DNA of 64,000 bases from Annona cherimola (GCA_030490835.1 CM059971.1:77828224-77892223), one strand, 5' to 3'; numbered from the stretch's first letter, positions 11,585 through 27,854 are shown. The notes: a model not told the origin generated them from the letters alone. Program-made: numbers and translations.

Positions 11585-13634
11585 GTTAGTGCTATAAGCA
11601 TGATCTTGAGGACCTACAGAGAGACTGATTGAATGAAGGCTCGATCAGGCTGCTGTGCGAATAGCATCCAGCCATTGGTCGTACATCTATCATAAAGCCA
11701 TAAAGAGATATTAATTATCTTAAGAAGCCAGATATACTAATCAAGTAATCATCACAGTACCGTACATAATCCCAACACACTCCCAGAAATCAATTCAACG
11801 TAATTCCATGTCATTAGGTAGAGAAAAATGGCCTCACCACTTGCTTTAATTTCATGGAGGTTGGGTGGTTGAAGAGCAAGTACTTGTCAAAAATAATCTT
11901 TCAAGAAATTCAGATTCACTGATTATAGAATAGATCAGTTTAATTATAAAACAAATCTAGGTCTATTAATAAGATCCAAAAATTTTCACTCCAATTCGTC
12001 AATATTGTGATTTTTGGGACTCCAAATGAGTCCACGAGAGTGACTTTTGCGTAGGGTTACGGGAACCATAACTTGGAGCCGGTAAGATATTTTATTGACA
12101 TAATTGCGAGCAAGAGACTTGATTGTCATTACCATCCGTTTCCAGAATTAAGCGAACCACCATTTGAAGATTAGGATATTATTATTGCTTCTTTGACAAG
12201 GGAAATTATTAGATACGAAGGGCTTTACCACAAAATAACCAGCCACAACAAAAGAACGCATGGAAAATCTTGGCAGGAACTGGGAAGGCTTTAGCCGTCT
12301 AGGCACCTATTTCGGTGAGGTTAAAGTTGGAAAAGGTACCCATTAAGGGTGCACGTTCGTGATAACTCATACTCGTCCATTTTTGGCTAGTCATGAGCTC
12401 CCCTCTTTCTTTTCCTATTTCGGCCGTGGGAGAGCTTTTTCTAGTACCTCCCTTTGGTGAAGGTCTTTGCAGTTTCCCTCTTATGTAGAATATTATTGAA
12501 AATTTTCCTCTATTATATGAGGGTTATAAATATACTTGAATATAATATGAGTTATCATGATATATATAAATACCTATCTAAAAAAAATTGAGAAAAATAA
12601 AAATATTCCGACTTGTTCCATCCTACTCCAAGAAGAGCTGCTTGTTTATTCATTTATAAGACTTAAAATCAAGAACTTATTTAAGAAAAACTAAATTACT
12701 TATTTTTCAGACCAATAAGTCGTTGGCATGTTATTTAGAGTTAACAATTAAAACTCTTTTTTTTTAATCCCTTACTTCAACTATATTTCATCCTAAAATG
12801 ATTAATTTGTTAAATAGTTTCCTCTTTTACCAACGTTAGTAAGGGTTGTTAGTATTGTTATAAACCTTATTGGAAACGATAATTCAGTGCATGATATGCT
12901 TTGAACAATACTTACAACACTGAAAACCCTAAACTATTAATGGTAATCTATTTCAATTTTGTGGTTACTGAAATCGTCTAACGAATTCCTTACTTTATTG
13001 CACAAATGGTTTAATTTATGAAATCTAATGTATTCAATATGCATATAAAGTAACATTTTAGCTATCATCTTATAGAGATTTTGGTATTTTCGTTTTGTGA
13101 TCCGTAACTTTTCTTCAATTAATAACTATATCCATAGCTAAAAAAATAAATTAAACATAAACAACCGGTTAATTTCATAAATTGAACAATTTACACATTA
13201 AAACGATTTCTAAATATTTCTGAAGTGCCAACACCATCGAATATTCCAAGCGTTTCTATCCTATGTACTTTTAGCCCATCTTGTTGCATTTAAAATGATT
13301 TATTTAACTAGGGTACTAAATTTAATTTACGTCAAATATTACTGTGTGTCTTACTTGATGGAAGTGATAAAAAATGCAAAGTCAACATCATAAAATTATT
13401 TGATCTATATATTTATTCAACAACTATATTATTTAAGATATTTTTTATATGGACAAATGACTACATAATTATTAAACATTTTTAAAATCAATAACTAAAT
13501 ATAAATGATTTTCATGTTTTATATAGTCGTAAATATTTTAAAGTAGGTACGACTCTAATCTAGATCATTTTTGGTAATATGATTAACAAACTGTTTTGAT
13601 TTAGTTATCCTTTTTTTATATTTGCCATTTGTTA
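11585..13634. other. Spacer without a recognised gene
   Basis: I see no open frame over about 60 codons with gene-like composition, no terminal repeats and no RNA gene. The part at 11,600-12,480 is less AT-rich and could be old decayed sequence. Confidence 0.4.
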
Positions 13635-14361
13635 TAACTAGGAGAAGGAATTATGGCGGGTCAATTAGTAACTCGACCTTGATCGACTCGTTTTTTATCA
13701 GGTAAAACAAATATTTTTTTGACTGGGTACAAGGATTTTGACCCGAATTCAAAAATAAGGTCAGGCTTGGTCGACCATATCCTAACCCGAAGAGTCTTGA
13801 CCTGCACCGTATATATTAATTTATTAAAATTTATAAGTTTATGTTTGAATAATAATATTATTATTTTTCGTACAAAATTTCCACATTTTTTATAATTAAC
13901 TATATTAATGGTAAAAATTCAATTTATACAGAAACAATATAAGAATCAATAAGAGGAATTTACACACATATATAACTTTTGTGTATAATTGTATGTTAAC
14001 GTATTCTAAAAAATTTGTATTATTTTTTCTCATGTTTTGTTTAGTATTGATATTTTTTAATAGTTAGTAAAATATTAAAGCATATAACATTTAAATTTAG
14101 TATAGATATACTTTTATATTTGATAGGTATATAAATTTTTTAAATCATCTTATTTCACCGCATTTTTTACCAGATCCGTTGTCCCAAAACTGGCTCGGTA
14201 CTAATCCAAAGTTTGTCTTAGGATCTATTAAAGAAAGTAAGAGTCAAACCAATCTTTTCCCGACTTGATATAAAATTAAGATCAAATTAAATTTTTAAAA
14301 AGTAAGGTCAGAGTTGATCAAAACCTAACTTGGTACGACCTGCTCTGATTCTCATCTCTAT
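13635..14361. mobile_element. hAT-like non-autonomous element
   Basis: The left end 'taggagaaggaattatgg' followed by cgggtc is an imperfect inverted copy of the right end ('gacctgctctgattctcatc' then tcta). Subterminal motifs about 'aaggtcaggcttggtcga' and 'aaggtcagagttgatca' repeat. The TAGRGATGAGAAT terminus is typical of plant hAT elements. The flanking 8-mers (GTTATAAC and TTCACAAC) match at 5 of 8 positions. Confidence 0.55.
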
Positions 14362-14401
14362 TCACAACTATTCAAAAGAAGAATTTTTATTATGAGCATG
14401 A

Positions 14402-14704
14402 TTTTATGCACTTAGGTGAAAATATTTTTTTTTGTATTTTTTTTAAAATTTTTCACACGAGTATTAATCTATATGTATTTAACACATGTATCAATTTTTA
14501 CCTTTTTTGAATTTTTAAAATTAGTGGCATTTTAATATTTTTAAATTTAATTTTAAAAAATTCAACAAAATTTAAAATCTTTAAAAATAATAAAAATTAA
14601 TACACATGTTAAATACACTTAGATTAACCATCGTGTAAAAAAATTTTAAAAACAAATACAAAAATAGGTTAAATACATCTGGTGCCCGAGTGCATAACAT
14701 CACA
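14402..14704. mobile_element. Foldback element, GTGGCATTTTA core
   Basis: The ends 'ttttatgcacttagg' and 'cgagtgcataaca' are inverted. The flanks inside pair ('atgtatttaacacatgtatc' with 'acacatgttaaatacac'). The core 'attagtggcatttta' matches the element at 18,614. It lies about 280 bp upstream of the amidase start codon, so it may be part of that promoter region. Confidence 0.55.
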
Positions 14705-14980
14705 TCCCTTTTTATTATATTTTCAAAACACGATTTTCCTTATTCGTTGCTGATAAAAGTTATGTTTCAAAATTATGATTTAAAAAAATATATTCCTCAT
14801 GAGCTGCACGTGGACCCGCCCATGGAGGCAAACTACTCCGACAGGAAGAGCAGTGCTTGTCGTTTCGCGCGGAATTCTCCAACGTTCACGTGAAAATGAA
14901 AGTACTGCGCTGGCTGCAGGGGAAAGATTTCTGCCATTATCCTTCTCCTTCCCTCCTCCCACCAAACCTCTTTCGCAGTT

Positions 14981-16732
14981 ATGCCTCCGCCGTTTCCTCT
15001 CCTTTCTCTCTTCTTCGTCTTCTTCTTCAATCTCCTTCTTTCCCATGCAAATCTCCAAAAAACCAAGCTACTCGTGTCGGAATCGCTCACCCACCAAACC
15101 CCAGCGAAGCCCGACCACCCAACTACTTTCTTCCAAGTCACAAAACCCCCCAGAACCCCCGAAACCAGACCCTGCTCTGTTCCCATTCTCCAGCATTCCT
15201 TCGCTTCCACCATTGGACAATCCCCTGTAACGGCCAACTACAGACCGCCCTCCAACTGCCCTTCCCAAACCTTCTCCCAGATCAGTCTCCATCTCTCCGC
15301 AGCCTGCAAAGGCCGGCAGTTCGACCGCATCTTCGGCATCTGGGTCGGCGGAGTCGAGATTCTTCGCTCCTGCACAGCAGAGCCCCGTCGCAGCGGCATC
15401 GTCTGGAACGTCGATAAGGACATCACGAGGTATGCTTCGCTGTTTAGACGGCCCCAAGTCGTTGCTTTCTACCTTGGCAACATCGTTGATGAGACATACA
15501 CGGGAATATACCACGTTAACCTGACGTTTATTTTCTACCCGGAAAAAACCAAGGTGGGTGTTTCGGCAGCGAATCAGGTGAAATCAGAAACTGGGTTCGG
15601 TTCTCCTGCTGATTTGATCTTGCCCATTTCTCGAAATCTCCCTCTGAAGGATGGGATGTGGTTCTTGATCAACAATTCCACAGACATTCAGTACAAAGAC
15701 TTGAGGATTCCTAGGAACGCCTACAGGGCTGTTTTGGAAGTGTTCATTTCATTTCACTCAAGCGATGAATCATGGTATTCGAATCCTCCTAATGACTACG
15801 TCATTGCTAATAATCTGACGGGCGTTCCTGGAAATGGAGCTTTTAGGGAGGTCGTTGTTAGTCTTGATGGCAAAGTTGTTGGTGCTGTTTGGCCATTTAC
15901 TGTGATTTACACGGGAGGGGTCAATCCCTTACTTTGGAGACCCATCACAGCTATTGGCTCATTTGATCTCCCTTCCTATGACCTTGAAATTACACAATTT
16001 TTGGGGAATATTTTGGATGGAAAGCGTCACAGATTCACGTTTGGCGTCACAAATGGGTTGAGTGTGTGGTTTGTAGATGCGAACTTACACCTTTGGTTGG
16101 ATGGCAAGAGTGCTAGAACAAAGGGAAGACTGATTAAACATGAGGCTGCCCCTTTCAAACCGTTTGTGGTTTCCAGTTTCAGAGGCCTAAATGGGTCATT
16201 TGTGACACGTGCAGGGAGGTTGGTATCATCAACTGGTTGGGTGAGGTCTTCCCATGGGAAAATTACAACCCACTCATTCCAGGCTCTTGATTACATAAAC
16301 TCAATGATATTCAAAGAAAATGGGAATCTGCAGATTGTGAATCAGACCATAGAGTCCACATATGGAGTATATGCTAAGTTCCCATCTTCAGAGATGTACT
16401 CAGTCCAAGTCTTTCAAAGGTTTCCTCTTCATCTGTATTCTCGGACTGTTAGCCAAGGAAACAACAGTTTCTATTCAAGTGCAAATGTTTCTCTAGGATT
16501 CAATGAGGAAAGATATTCTGGCGCTAAATTTGGGTTCTCATTCAGCTCTCTTCGAAACTCTCAGGATGGCAACGGTTACATATTTGTAAAACGGAACTTA
16601 GTTATGAGTGGTCTGGGGAGTACTCAGCAGAAGTATGAATATGACAGCACTGATGGCTGCTATTTCCGGCAAGTGACCAGTAGAAACTATACCATTCTTC
16701 ATGATGAATCAGAAGAACTGTGCACAAAGTGA
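14981..16732 (+). CDS. Peptide-N4-(N-acetyl-beta-glucosaminyl)asparagine amidase A-type protein (PNGase A-like), 583 aa
   Basis: Plant PNGase A hydrolyses the amide bond between asparagine and N-glycans on glycopeptides in the secretory or vacuolar system. The frame is a single uninterrupted exon, as is common for this family. The start is the first ATG in frame and is followed by a hydrophobic signal peptide (about residues 5-23, FPLLSLFFVFFFNLLLSHA). A conserved block follows: FGIWVGGVEILRSCTAEP (Cys131) and then GIVWNVDKDITRY, the family hallmark. Several N-glycosylation sequons are visible (NLT, NNS, NGS, NQT, NVS, NYT), consistent with a secreted glycoprotein. The length of 583 aa is normal for the family. 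It converges on the cysteine protease downstream. The family is clear; the exact enzymatic specificity is inferred. Confidence 0.93.
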   Translation: MPPPFPLLSLFFVFFFNLLLSHANLQKTKLLVSESLTHQTPAKPDHPTTFFQVTKPPRTPETRPCSVPILQHSFASTIGQSPVTANYRPPSNCPSQTFSQISLHLSAACKGRQFDRIFGIWVGGVEILRSCTAEPRRSGIVWNVDKDITRYASLFRRPQVVAFYLGNIVDETYTGIYHVNLTFIFYPEKTKVGVSAANQVKSETGFGSPADLILPISRNLPLKDGMWFLINNSTDIQYKDLRIPRNAYRAVLEVFISFHSSDESWYSNPPNDYVIANNLTGVPGNGAFREVVVSLDGKVVGAVWPFTVIYTGGVNPLLWRPITAIGSFDLPSYDLEITQFLGNILDGKRHRFTFGVTNGLSVWFVDANLHLWLDGKSARTKGRLIKHEAAPFKPFVVSSFRGLNGSFVTRAGRLVSSTGWVRSSHGKITTHSFQALDYINSMIFKENGNLQIVNQTIESTYGVYAKFPSSEMYSVQVFQRFPLHLYSRTVSQGNNSFYSSANVSLGFNEERYSGAKFGFSFSSLRNSQDGNGYIFVKRNLVMSGLGSTQQKYEYDSTDGCYFRQVTSRNYTILHDESEELCTK

Positions 16733-18309
16733 TGAGTTTGGAATAAGTTTGTGGATTTGATGATAGGAAGATTTCTCAAAGGGATTTTTCATAATTGGTA
16801 TAATGGGGATTGATAATTTGCACTCACTGATGCCTCACGCAACAAGGTAAATTAAACATTTTGTCTAGCCATCTCATGAAATTCGAAAGAGTTTTTTTGG
16901 GAGCATTTAAATTTCATCTGCAACTGAAATTCTGTTGATGCAACTTGATTGTGAATCTTAGTCTAGTTTTATAATTCAATCGGTGTTTATTCTTTTCTTC
17001 TTGGGGCATTTTATTTTCTCTAAGACTGTCTCGTTAGACATTCCCACAATCAGTCAGCTAACAAAATTTTCAGTAAAGAAGCATCAAGTGATGGGTAAAA
17101 AAAAATAAATAAAAAATAATTCCTGTATTTAAAAGACCAAATGGAGGCTCCTGCGAGGGTTCAAGCATGCCTAGGCATGCATCTTAAAGACAAACAGATA
17201 ATGCAACCACAACAATATATGAAAGGACAGAGACATGAGATACCAACCACTGTATGAGCCTTGAAAACATAACTATTTCATGGACAACCAGCCACTAGTA
17301 GGCTGTCAAGTGTGTGGTTGTCACAATATATTCACGAGATCCATTCTGTCCATATGGTTAGCAAACTAAGTTTTTCTGATGGACCTAAAGAATCGATTCA
17401 ATACAAAACCTAGCTTACTGCACAATGGGGGAATAACCTTGAAGCTAACAGCCACCTCTTAATGTGTGTTGATGCCACTTTGATATTATCTGCCATCCCT
17501 TCACTTTAACTTTGTCGAACACACAGGTAACCACAAACTGAAACGATGCACAACGAGTTTATTGTCACAACGAGTTTATTGTTGGAATATCCAGGCTGTG
17601 TTTTCCATTCAAGCTCCATTCAGCTGTTTTTAAGACACTTGGCTAGTCAAATCCTGGATTGGTCAGTAGCAGGATCTTCGTGTTCTTCTTCCCTGCAGAT
17701 TACATTGTAAATGGGCACTGAAACTCTAGTTTCGGTGGAATGCAATGACTGACAATGATGCATGCCTTTCTCATGATGGTCAAGATAATGCTATTTCCAT
17801 GATGATTAAGCGCACTGCATTGCTTTTTTAATGGCAATGATATAGCAAAGATAATGCTACTTCCAAGTATAGCATGTTTTGCTGATGCTATTAGAGGTTG
17901 GCTCAGGTGTTTTCAGATGGCATTTTATCATTCTTTGGGACTTTCCCCAAATATATTATGATATTTCCAGCTGATAACAATAATATACTATGATAATCCA
18001 AGTTGGTCATCATGCTTTTTGGGCTAAGGCATCACAAAGGTTGTTGAAGTAATAGCACTGTCACACTTTAGAATGTTCTCAAGCACCCAGTGTACAGATG
18101 CACCACACTCATAAATATTTGTCCTGACTAATTTATTTAAACAAAAATACCATCTGTTCCCTCTTCCTATCAGTCTATGACTGTGATTCTAATGAACTTC
18201 AAATTAGCAACGTTATGAAAAGACAATATATTATTATCAAGGAACAAGTGTATTATCTGCTGAGCATCCTGATGAAAGCATGACAATGGAGCGAATCCAT
18301 CTAGAATTG
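16733..18309. other. Intergenic region between two convergent genes (3' UTRs)
   Basis: This region presumably contains the 3' UTR of the amidase at its left edge and that of the cysteine protease at its right edge. No further coding frame, RNA gene or transposon ends were recognised. The composition is less AT-rich than the 5' part of the window, as expected of gene-flanking DNA. Confidence 0.5.
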
Positions 18310-21931
<3,622 letters not shown>

Positions 21932-23435
21932 TTTCCCAGTAGCACTTTATGATAGGTTTTGTTTCTCTGAATATATACATACTACAAGCAACCAACGAAG
22001 ATGTCTCCTACCAGTCTACCGTTCACCACACATGATCAGCTGTGACTTTTCTGAGTGAAAATTTTCAGATGCCTCAGTGAGGCCTGAATAAATTTCGGGA
22101 CTCTTTACAGCTAATCAATATCTAAACCTCCAGGTGGTTGTATGTCTACCTTTCTGCTCTTTGACTTCTAGTCATAACTACCAGTCTGTCAGGTTGTAGC
22201 TACCAAAGGAAGATTTCCCGCCTTATGACTAGCTGGAGGTCTTGATAATATGCAGGAGGGTGGATGGGTTTATAAGCAGTTGAGCCCCATTACAGATGGA
22301 GAGACACCCAAAAACTTTTAAATAATAATAATAATAATAATTTTTTTTTAAGATAGATTTGCTAGTCCAGTGCGTTGGATTGCTGGCCTTTTTTTTTTTG
22401 GTTGTTGTTTTTACGCCACTGATTTGCAAATGAATATTCTCAATTTCGTTGGAATTTGGGTATGCTGTGGAGGGTGGGTTCCAATTTCCATGAAATCAAT
22501 TATTTTTTGGAGTAAGAAACTTGGGTCCTACGGTGCCTGCTTGTTTAGTTGTATTTCTGGTGCTGGACATTCTGTGTGGTTGTCAGAATGGCCTGAAAAG
22601 TCTTACGTTCCACCGTTTTCTTCCTCGTGCATTTCAGCTCCTAATTAGAGGATCTGCCTCACACAGTTGATTTTAGTCATATAAAAATATTTAACTGATT
22701 ATATTATCTGAAAATATATAATTATTTATCCGTAATATATTTAACACGGTATGGCTCCTAACATTTTCAAAATGATTTCAACCTTAAAACGATCCTTCTT
22801 GAATTTTCTTTGTTTTCCCTTACTTATCCGACTAATTTTTTTAATTTCAATAAATAAATTCATTCGAAGTGTTGTAAATTGATTAATTTGCTCTAAAATG
22901 CGAAACGGTATTCTATATTTAATAATTAGATGATATATTTAACACGATCCAAGACACTTACAATTCCAAACTAACGGTAGAAACATCAGACCATAACGGA
23001 TTGGTATTTAAAAAAAAAAAAAAAAAAAATTTTGACCCGCTTGAATTTCTGATTTAGATATGTGCTCCGTGTCTTCTAGACTGGAGTCTGCAGCTGAACA
23101 GGGACGGTACCGCAACACGAATTGCCATCTGAATTGAGCACGCACTCATCTTAAACCCGATTTTCAAAGTAGTCGAAAGAAACATTTGATAGGAAAAGAG
23201 GCTGAAGGGAGCCATGCCACTTGAATCACGGTAGTGCATGATACTGTATCACTCTGCAGAAACTTCGTAAGCAATCTGAAATTAGACACCTAACAATTGA
23301 GAATCTTTTATGTGGCCCACGAGATCATGTATTAAGACTCGTTCAAGATAATTTTAGATTAGATCTTAAGCAGTAGGATAAATGGAATTTTAAGCGGAAA
23401 GTTATAGATCGTGAGATGATATGAGACTTCTACGA
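21932..23435. other. Upstream region of the cysteine protease; no further gene
   Basis: The 5' flank and promoter of the protease lie at its left edge. An (AAT)n microsatellite at 22,321-22,341 and a poly(A) run at 23,010-23,029 are the only marked features. An open frame at 22,370-22,648 (+) has no recognisable domain and is not called. Confidence 0.45.
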
Positions 23436-25510
23436 TTTTTTTTTTTTAATTATCTGAGGTACGATGTTGGAGCTCCAAACAAACCACTAACAAAATATAC
23501 AGGCCTGCGCGCGAGCGGAGAAGAGCTCCAATCAAAAAATTAGATAAAAACAGAATTAAAATCAATACGAAAAACGTCCCCCATTTTCCCAAATCCCAAA
23601 TCCCTTCACCCCATTTGGACCCCACATCCATTTAGCCAAAAAATGAGCACAGTTGTTCCTTGATTTTAAAACATGTGAGAAAGTGATACACTCAAATTCA
23701 TCTTTAAACACGTGAAAACAGTAGTTAAGGACTAGCCCTAATGAGTTGGGTGTCCTTGGTTCAAATCTTGACAGCCGCATTTTCCAAAGAATTTTAGTGG
23801 TGGCATTTATTCTCTCCGAATTTTCCGTGGGAGCGTTCACCAAGTGGATATTTTAGGAATTATTGTTAGAAAAAATTAGATTTTTGGTTAGATACTTGTA
23901 ATAATGTCTCAAAGCCTGATTGTACTAACAATTGAGATATTGTAATATATATAATCAAAAAAATTCATCTTTAAGCCCCCTTATCTTTTTCATTATATGT
24001 CCCGCTCTAGCCACCACCTTTTCATCATTTAGGAGCCAAATTACCATGATCAAAGAATTTAATTCTATCTCAAATTTCTTCAAATTCACCTCGGCAGCCT
24101 ATTTGGGACCCCAACTGGCAGCCATCCAGATTGATTTTATGCACGCCCATCAATTTCCAGCTTCTTGTAGCAATGAAGGTTCCATCCTCTTTCCTAGTTA
24201 CAGCCCCAATACTGCACATTTAATCCTTGATCAACATTTACTCTTACAAAGCTAGCCTTTGGTTTCTGCCACTTTGCCCCGTTGGCTTCCAAATTTAAAG
24301 ATCCCTGTAATGCCAAAGTTGCGGCATTAAACAGATGGAGGTATCTGACACACCATGGGAGCAGATCAGCCGGACTTACATTCTCCCCACCAACGATTAG
24401 TATATTATGAGCCTACCAGATTCTCCAACAAGCTGTGATGAACAGCATTAAAGGGTAATCATCCCTCTCCTGAAGCAATTTACCCATAATCTCATTTACA
24501 TCATTGAACTTCCTTTGCCAAATATTAAGAAACAAATTAGAATTAAAAAGGGGACTCATTTTACTACATTGCCAGAAAACACGAACAACTGTCTCCTCCA
24601 GCTGCAGCTTGCAAAGCATACATTTGTTATCCACATGGATCCCTCTCTTGACCAAGTTTCCATCCAAAGATCTGAATTTTATTTGGAAAATTTCCGGCCC
24701 AAATAGTTTTTAGGATGTCTTGATTGTTCATTTACCATTGGGTGGACACTCTCTTCCTTCATATTGTTCTCATGGATCATTCGATATGCAGTTTTAACAG
24801 AAGACTTTCCACTTAGCTCCAAATCCCAATATATCCTATCCTCTGCTTCACTATTTGGCACAAGGATGTTACTTATTTCTTCCAACCCACATCACCAACA
24901 ACTCTTTTAACTGCAGCCTCCTTCCACCTTCCCAGATCCCAATCTATGAACTGCTCCACCATAGCCTCCTTGCTGATTTCCTATGAAAGTGGCCTGCTTT
25001 TACTAGTTCTATTTCAGTCCATTGATACTTGAAAAATCTTACTAGCTTACCATTTTTCCCCATTTCCTACCTTTCTTTAAGATAGGCAAAGTTTGAAGAA
25101 GACAACTCTTTTAACTGCAGCCTCCTTCCACCTTCCCAGATCCCAATCTATGAACTGCTCCACCATAGCCTTCTTGCTGATTTCCTATGAAAGTGGCCTG
25201 CTTTTACTAGTTCTATTTCAGTTCATTTATCCTTGAAAAATCTTACTAGCTTACCATTTTTCCCGATTTCCTACCTTTCTTTAAGATAGGCAAAGTTTGA
25301 AGAATACAACTCTTTTAACTGCAGCCTCCTTCCACCTTCCCAGATCCCAATCTATGAACTGCTCCACCAAAGCCTCCTTGCTGATTTCCTATGAAAGTGG
25401 CCTGCTTTTACTAGTTCTATTTTAGTCCATTGATCCTTGAAAAATCTTACTAGCTTACCATTTTTCCCCATTTCCTACCTTTCTTTAAGATAGGCAAAGT
25501 TTGAAGAAAC
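23436..25510 (-). mobile_element. Decayed L1-type LINE 3' portion (zinc-binding and RNase H remnants)
   Basis: On the minus strand, 24,885-24,413 encodes the reverse-transcriptase zinc-binding (zf-RVT) region in two frames: DRIYWDLELSGKSSVKTAYRMI, then a frameshift, then RGIHVDNKCMLCKLQLEETVVRVFWQC. Further 3', about 24,290-24,100 gives an RNase H start (VRVNVDQGLN, frameshift, GAVTRKEDGTFIATRSWKLMG). Positions 23,760-23,640 give its end (FSHVLKSRNNCAHFLAKWMW). A poly(T) run at 23,436-23,447 on the + strand is the poly(A) tail. There are multiple frameshifts and stops and no upstream reverse transcriptase core, so this is a dead, 5'-truncated copy. Confidence 0.8.
24899..25510 (-). repeat. 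Three tandem 204-bp units inside the LINE remnant
   Basis: Near-identical units start at 24,899, 25,103 and 25,307, each opening with 'caactcttttaactgcagcc' and ending with 'gataggcaaagtttgaaga'. The exact 204-bp period is a multiple of three. The unit is the LINE sequence just upstream of the zinc-binding region (minus strand reads DWDLGRWKEAAVKR). High identity between units points to recent unequal exchange. Confidence 0.92.
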
Positions 25511-26384
25511 ACCTCCAGAAAAAATGAAGTTCCCTTGCCTTTTTTGCCCTGATGGAAAATATTTGGCTTCGAAAATTCTACGGCATGAGTCTTTTGTAAT
25601 TAATAGACTTCATGCTTGCTTGAGTCTTTTGTAATTAATAGTCTTCATGCTTGCTTTGCCACTAGTGCAGTGTTGAAAGTTCTCAGTTCTCTGAAACCAA
25701 GGTCACTCACTGTTTTTAGAAAACACAGTTTTTCAAAGCCACCTAACTCACTCTTCTTTCGCCATCCTTCTCCCTCCACTGATATCTACTAATCATTGCA
25801 TTTAGCTCATTACACAACCTATGAGGAAGAAGAAATACATTCATTGTGTAGCTCAGGATTGCTTAAGCTACCGCTTTAATGAGACTTCTAAGAATTAAGA
25901 TAAATGTAATAAGGTAGGGGAAAAAAGTGTGTACTTGAAAAACTAATATGATATTAAACTAAAGAATTAAAATAAATGTAAAAATATGGACTATGAGATA
26001 ATTTAGACTCTTAAGAATTAAGATCAGATAAATGACATATGGAATAAGATTGCGGGGAAAAGTATTACTTCGCTGAAAATGTGGGTGAAAGAATATGATA
26101 ATGAGGACATGTAACTTTGGCAGGAACTTTATGTGTACTACTTTTTTTTTTATGAGTATTCATATATTACATCATCTCAACTAATGTTACGCTAAGGCCT
26201 TGATACATTCTTACAACATCAAAATACTATTCTATGAATATCTTATGAATATTCTAATTTTTCTTACATTATTTCCTTAATATCCTTTTCTGGAGAGACA
26301 AATGCCACTATTAAGCACTTTGTATTTTTTGCTGTTGTGAACATTCGAAACCACGCCGCCACGCATTGGGTGAAATATGGTCAT
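25511..26384. other. Spacer without a recognised gene
   Basis: A short duplication ('gcttgagtcttttgtaatta' or close, at about 25,586 and 25,618) is the only structure. No gene or transposon end was seen. Confidence 0.4.
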
Positions 26385-26775
26385 GCGCGCTACGAAGATT
26401 GTTAAAAATGTTTTATGAAATTAATGAAAACATTTGCAGGAAATATGCACACTATTAAGATTGATGATGGTGGAAATGTGTTAATATTGTTATAGAAAAT
26501 ATTTGCAGAAAAAACATTTTTAATGTAACTTTGGCAGGAACTGTATGCGCTATTAAGATTGTTAACAATGTTTCAGGAAATTTTTGAAAGCATTTTGCAA
26601 GAAATATATGCACTCTTAAGATCGATGATGCAGGAAATGTGTTAATTTGTTATAGAAAATATTTGCAGAAAAAACATTGTTAATGTAACTTTGGCAGGAA
26701 CTGGATGCGCTATTAAGATTGTTAAAAATGATAAAGCATGAAATGTGTTAGAGTACAAAATATCTGCAGAAAAGT
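26385..26775. repeat. Degenerate tandem repeat with roughly 160-bp period beside the tRNA gene
   Basis: Words 'aactttggcaggaact' (26,525 and 26,687, also 26,113), 'gcgctattaagattgtta' and 'gaaaatatttgcagaaaaa' recur in order at about 162 bp. The array ends directly at the 3' side of the tRNA-Met gene. Confidence 0.75.
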
Positions 26776-26780
26776 CAAAA
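26770..26780 (-). terminator. RNA polymerase III terminator of the tRNA-Met gene
   Basis: On the minus strand two T4 tracts follow the tRNA end: complement of 26,777-26,780 and of 26,770-26,773. T4 or longer is the usual Pol III stop signal, and a second one nearby is a common back-up. Confidence 0.7.
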
Positions 26781-26789
26781 GACATAATT

Positions 26790-26873
26790 TGGGGTGAGAG
26801 AGGCTCGAACTCTCGACCTCAGGATTCCTCTTAGCTATGAGACCTACGCGCTAGCCAACTGCGCCACCACCCC
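26790..26873 (-). tRNA. tRNA-Met (CAT), elongator type, with 10-nt intron
   Basis: Read on the minus strand the gene starts GGGGTGGTGGCGCAG (7-bp acceptor strand GGGGTGG, pairing with TCACCCC) and ends with discriminator A. The D-stem is GCGC/GCGC and the T-arm GAGAG-TTCGAGC-CTCTC is intact with the B-box GTTCGAGCC. The anticodon loop reads CTCATAA once GCTAAGAGGA is removed. An intron at position 37/38 is known for plant elongator tRNA-Met, which separates it from the initiator. The mature part is 74 nt. A TTTT run begins 10 nt past the 3' end. It looks functional. Confidence 0.95.
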
Positions 26874-27185
26874 TTTGGATCAGGCAACCGTAAAATTATA
26901 ATTTCATTCTATTAATACAGTTACTTTCGCAACTCTTATTTTTTTTATTTTGAAGATTAAAAATCTAAAAATATCATTCTATTTAGATAAATAATTATAT
27001 AAATCACTGATACATTTTAATCGTAAAAGATTAATTTAAGCATTTTCATAATTTATATGGAATTATAATCAATTCAAAGTCAGGGTGTTCGCCCCGGCAT
27101 ATCCATCTTCGTACACGTAGAAAAAATAAATTAATAAAAATACCATAAAATGGAATTTGAGTAAGTTAAAAAATACAGGGTACTT

Positions 27186-27480
27186 TGTGAGGACAAAATA
27201 AGTATCATTTGGTATGAGATTAAAAAGCCGGAAAATTTTTATGAAAAAAATCAAAAAGTGAGAATTATGTAATATGATGGAGATAATGTTATTGGTAAAG
27301 AAAGTAAAGATACAGTAGATTAAGGAAGTGTATGGATCGATGTAAATGGTGGAAATGAGATGTAATAAATATGATAAAGTTAAAATGAGAATAAACTGGA
27401 AATAGATTGTATAGTTATATAAAAAGGCATGAGAAGATGATTTAAAGTATAAAGTAAGAATAAAAAATTGGATAAATAGA
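27186..27480 (+). mobile_element. Degenerate Tourist-like MITE
   Basis: The left end 'gtatcatttggtatgaga' and interior 'gtaatatgatggagataatgt', 'gataaagttaaaatgagaat' and 'atagttatataaaaa' follow the family order, but the right terminus is eroded. Confidence 0.45.
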
Positions 27481-27854
27481 GAATTAACGCTTTTGACTTT
27501 TCCATGTGCACTTATTCTGTTCCATTAGACATTTAACCAAAAAAAAATTGTTTTTGTTAAATGTATAAAAAAATATTGGCTGCCAATCTAAACCGAAAAA
27601 ATAGCAATAGTAGTAATATCAATTTTGCTTCATATAGGCATACGCCTTCCAGTCGTTGCAAATGTGCATTTACGCTAAATTGTTGTTGCTTAATTTACTG
27701 ATTTTACGCACGCATGGAGCCACATGGAGGGGTGGCAAATTTTTAAAAATTAAAAAAAGCCTATTAAAATTTATAAACATTTTAAAATCTAATTTATTTT
27801 TGTATTGTTATTCTTCGAAATAATATTATGCTCTCCTTCATCTAAGTTTGCACT

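Noticed and set aside
11036..11597. Repeated 90-codon open frames
   Set aside because: They lie wholly within two copies of a Tourist-like MITE and are identical because the MITEs are.
14799..15514. Overlapping open frames on both strands across the start of the amidase gene
   Set aside because: They are shadows of the GC-rich amidase coding sequence; only the 14,981 frame has a signal peptide and family motifs.
26385..26775. CRISPR-like array
   Set aside because: The repeat period is about 160 bp, without short conserved repeats and unique spacers; this is an ordinary degenerate tandem array in plant DNA.
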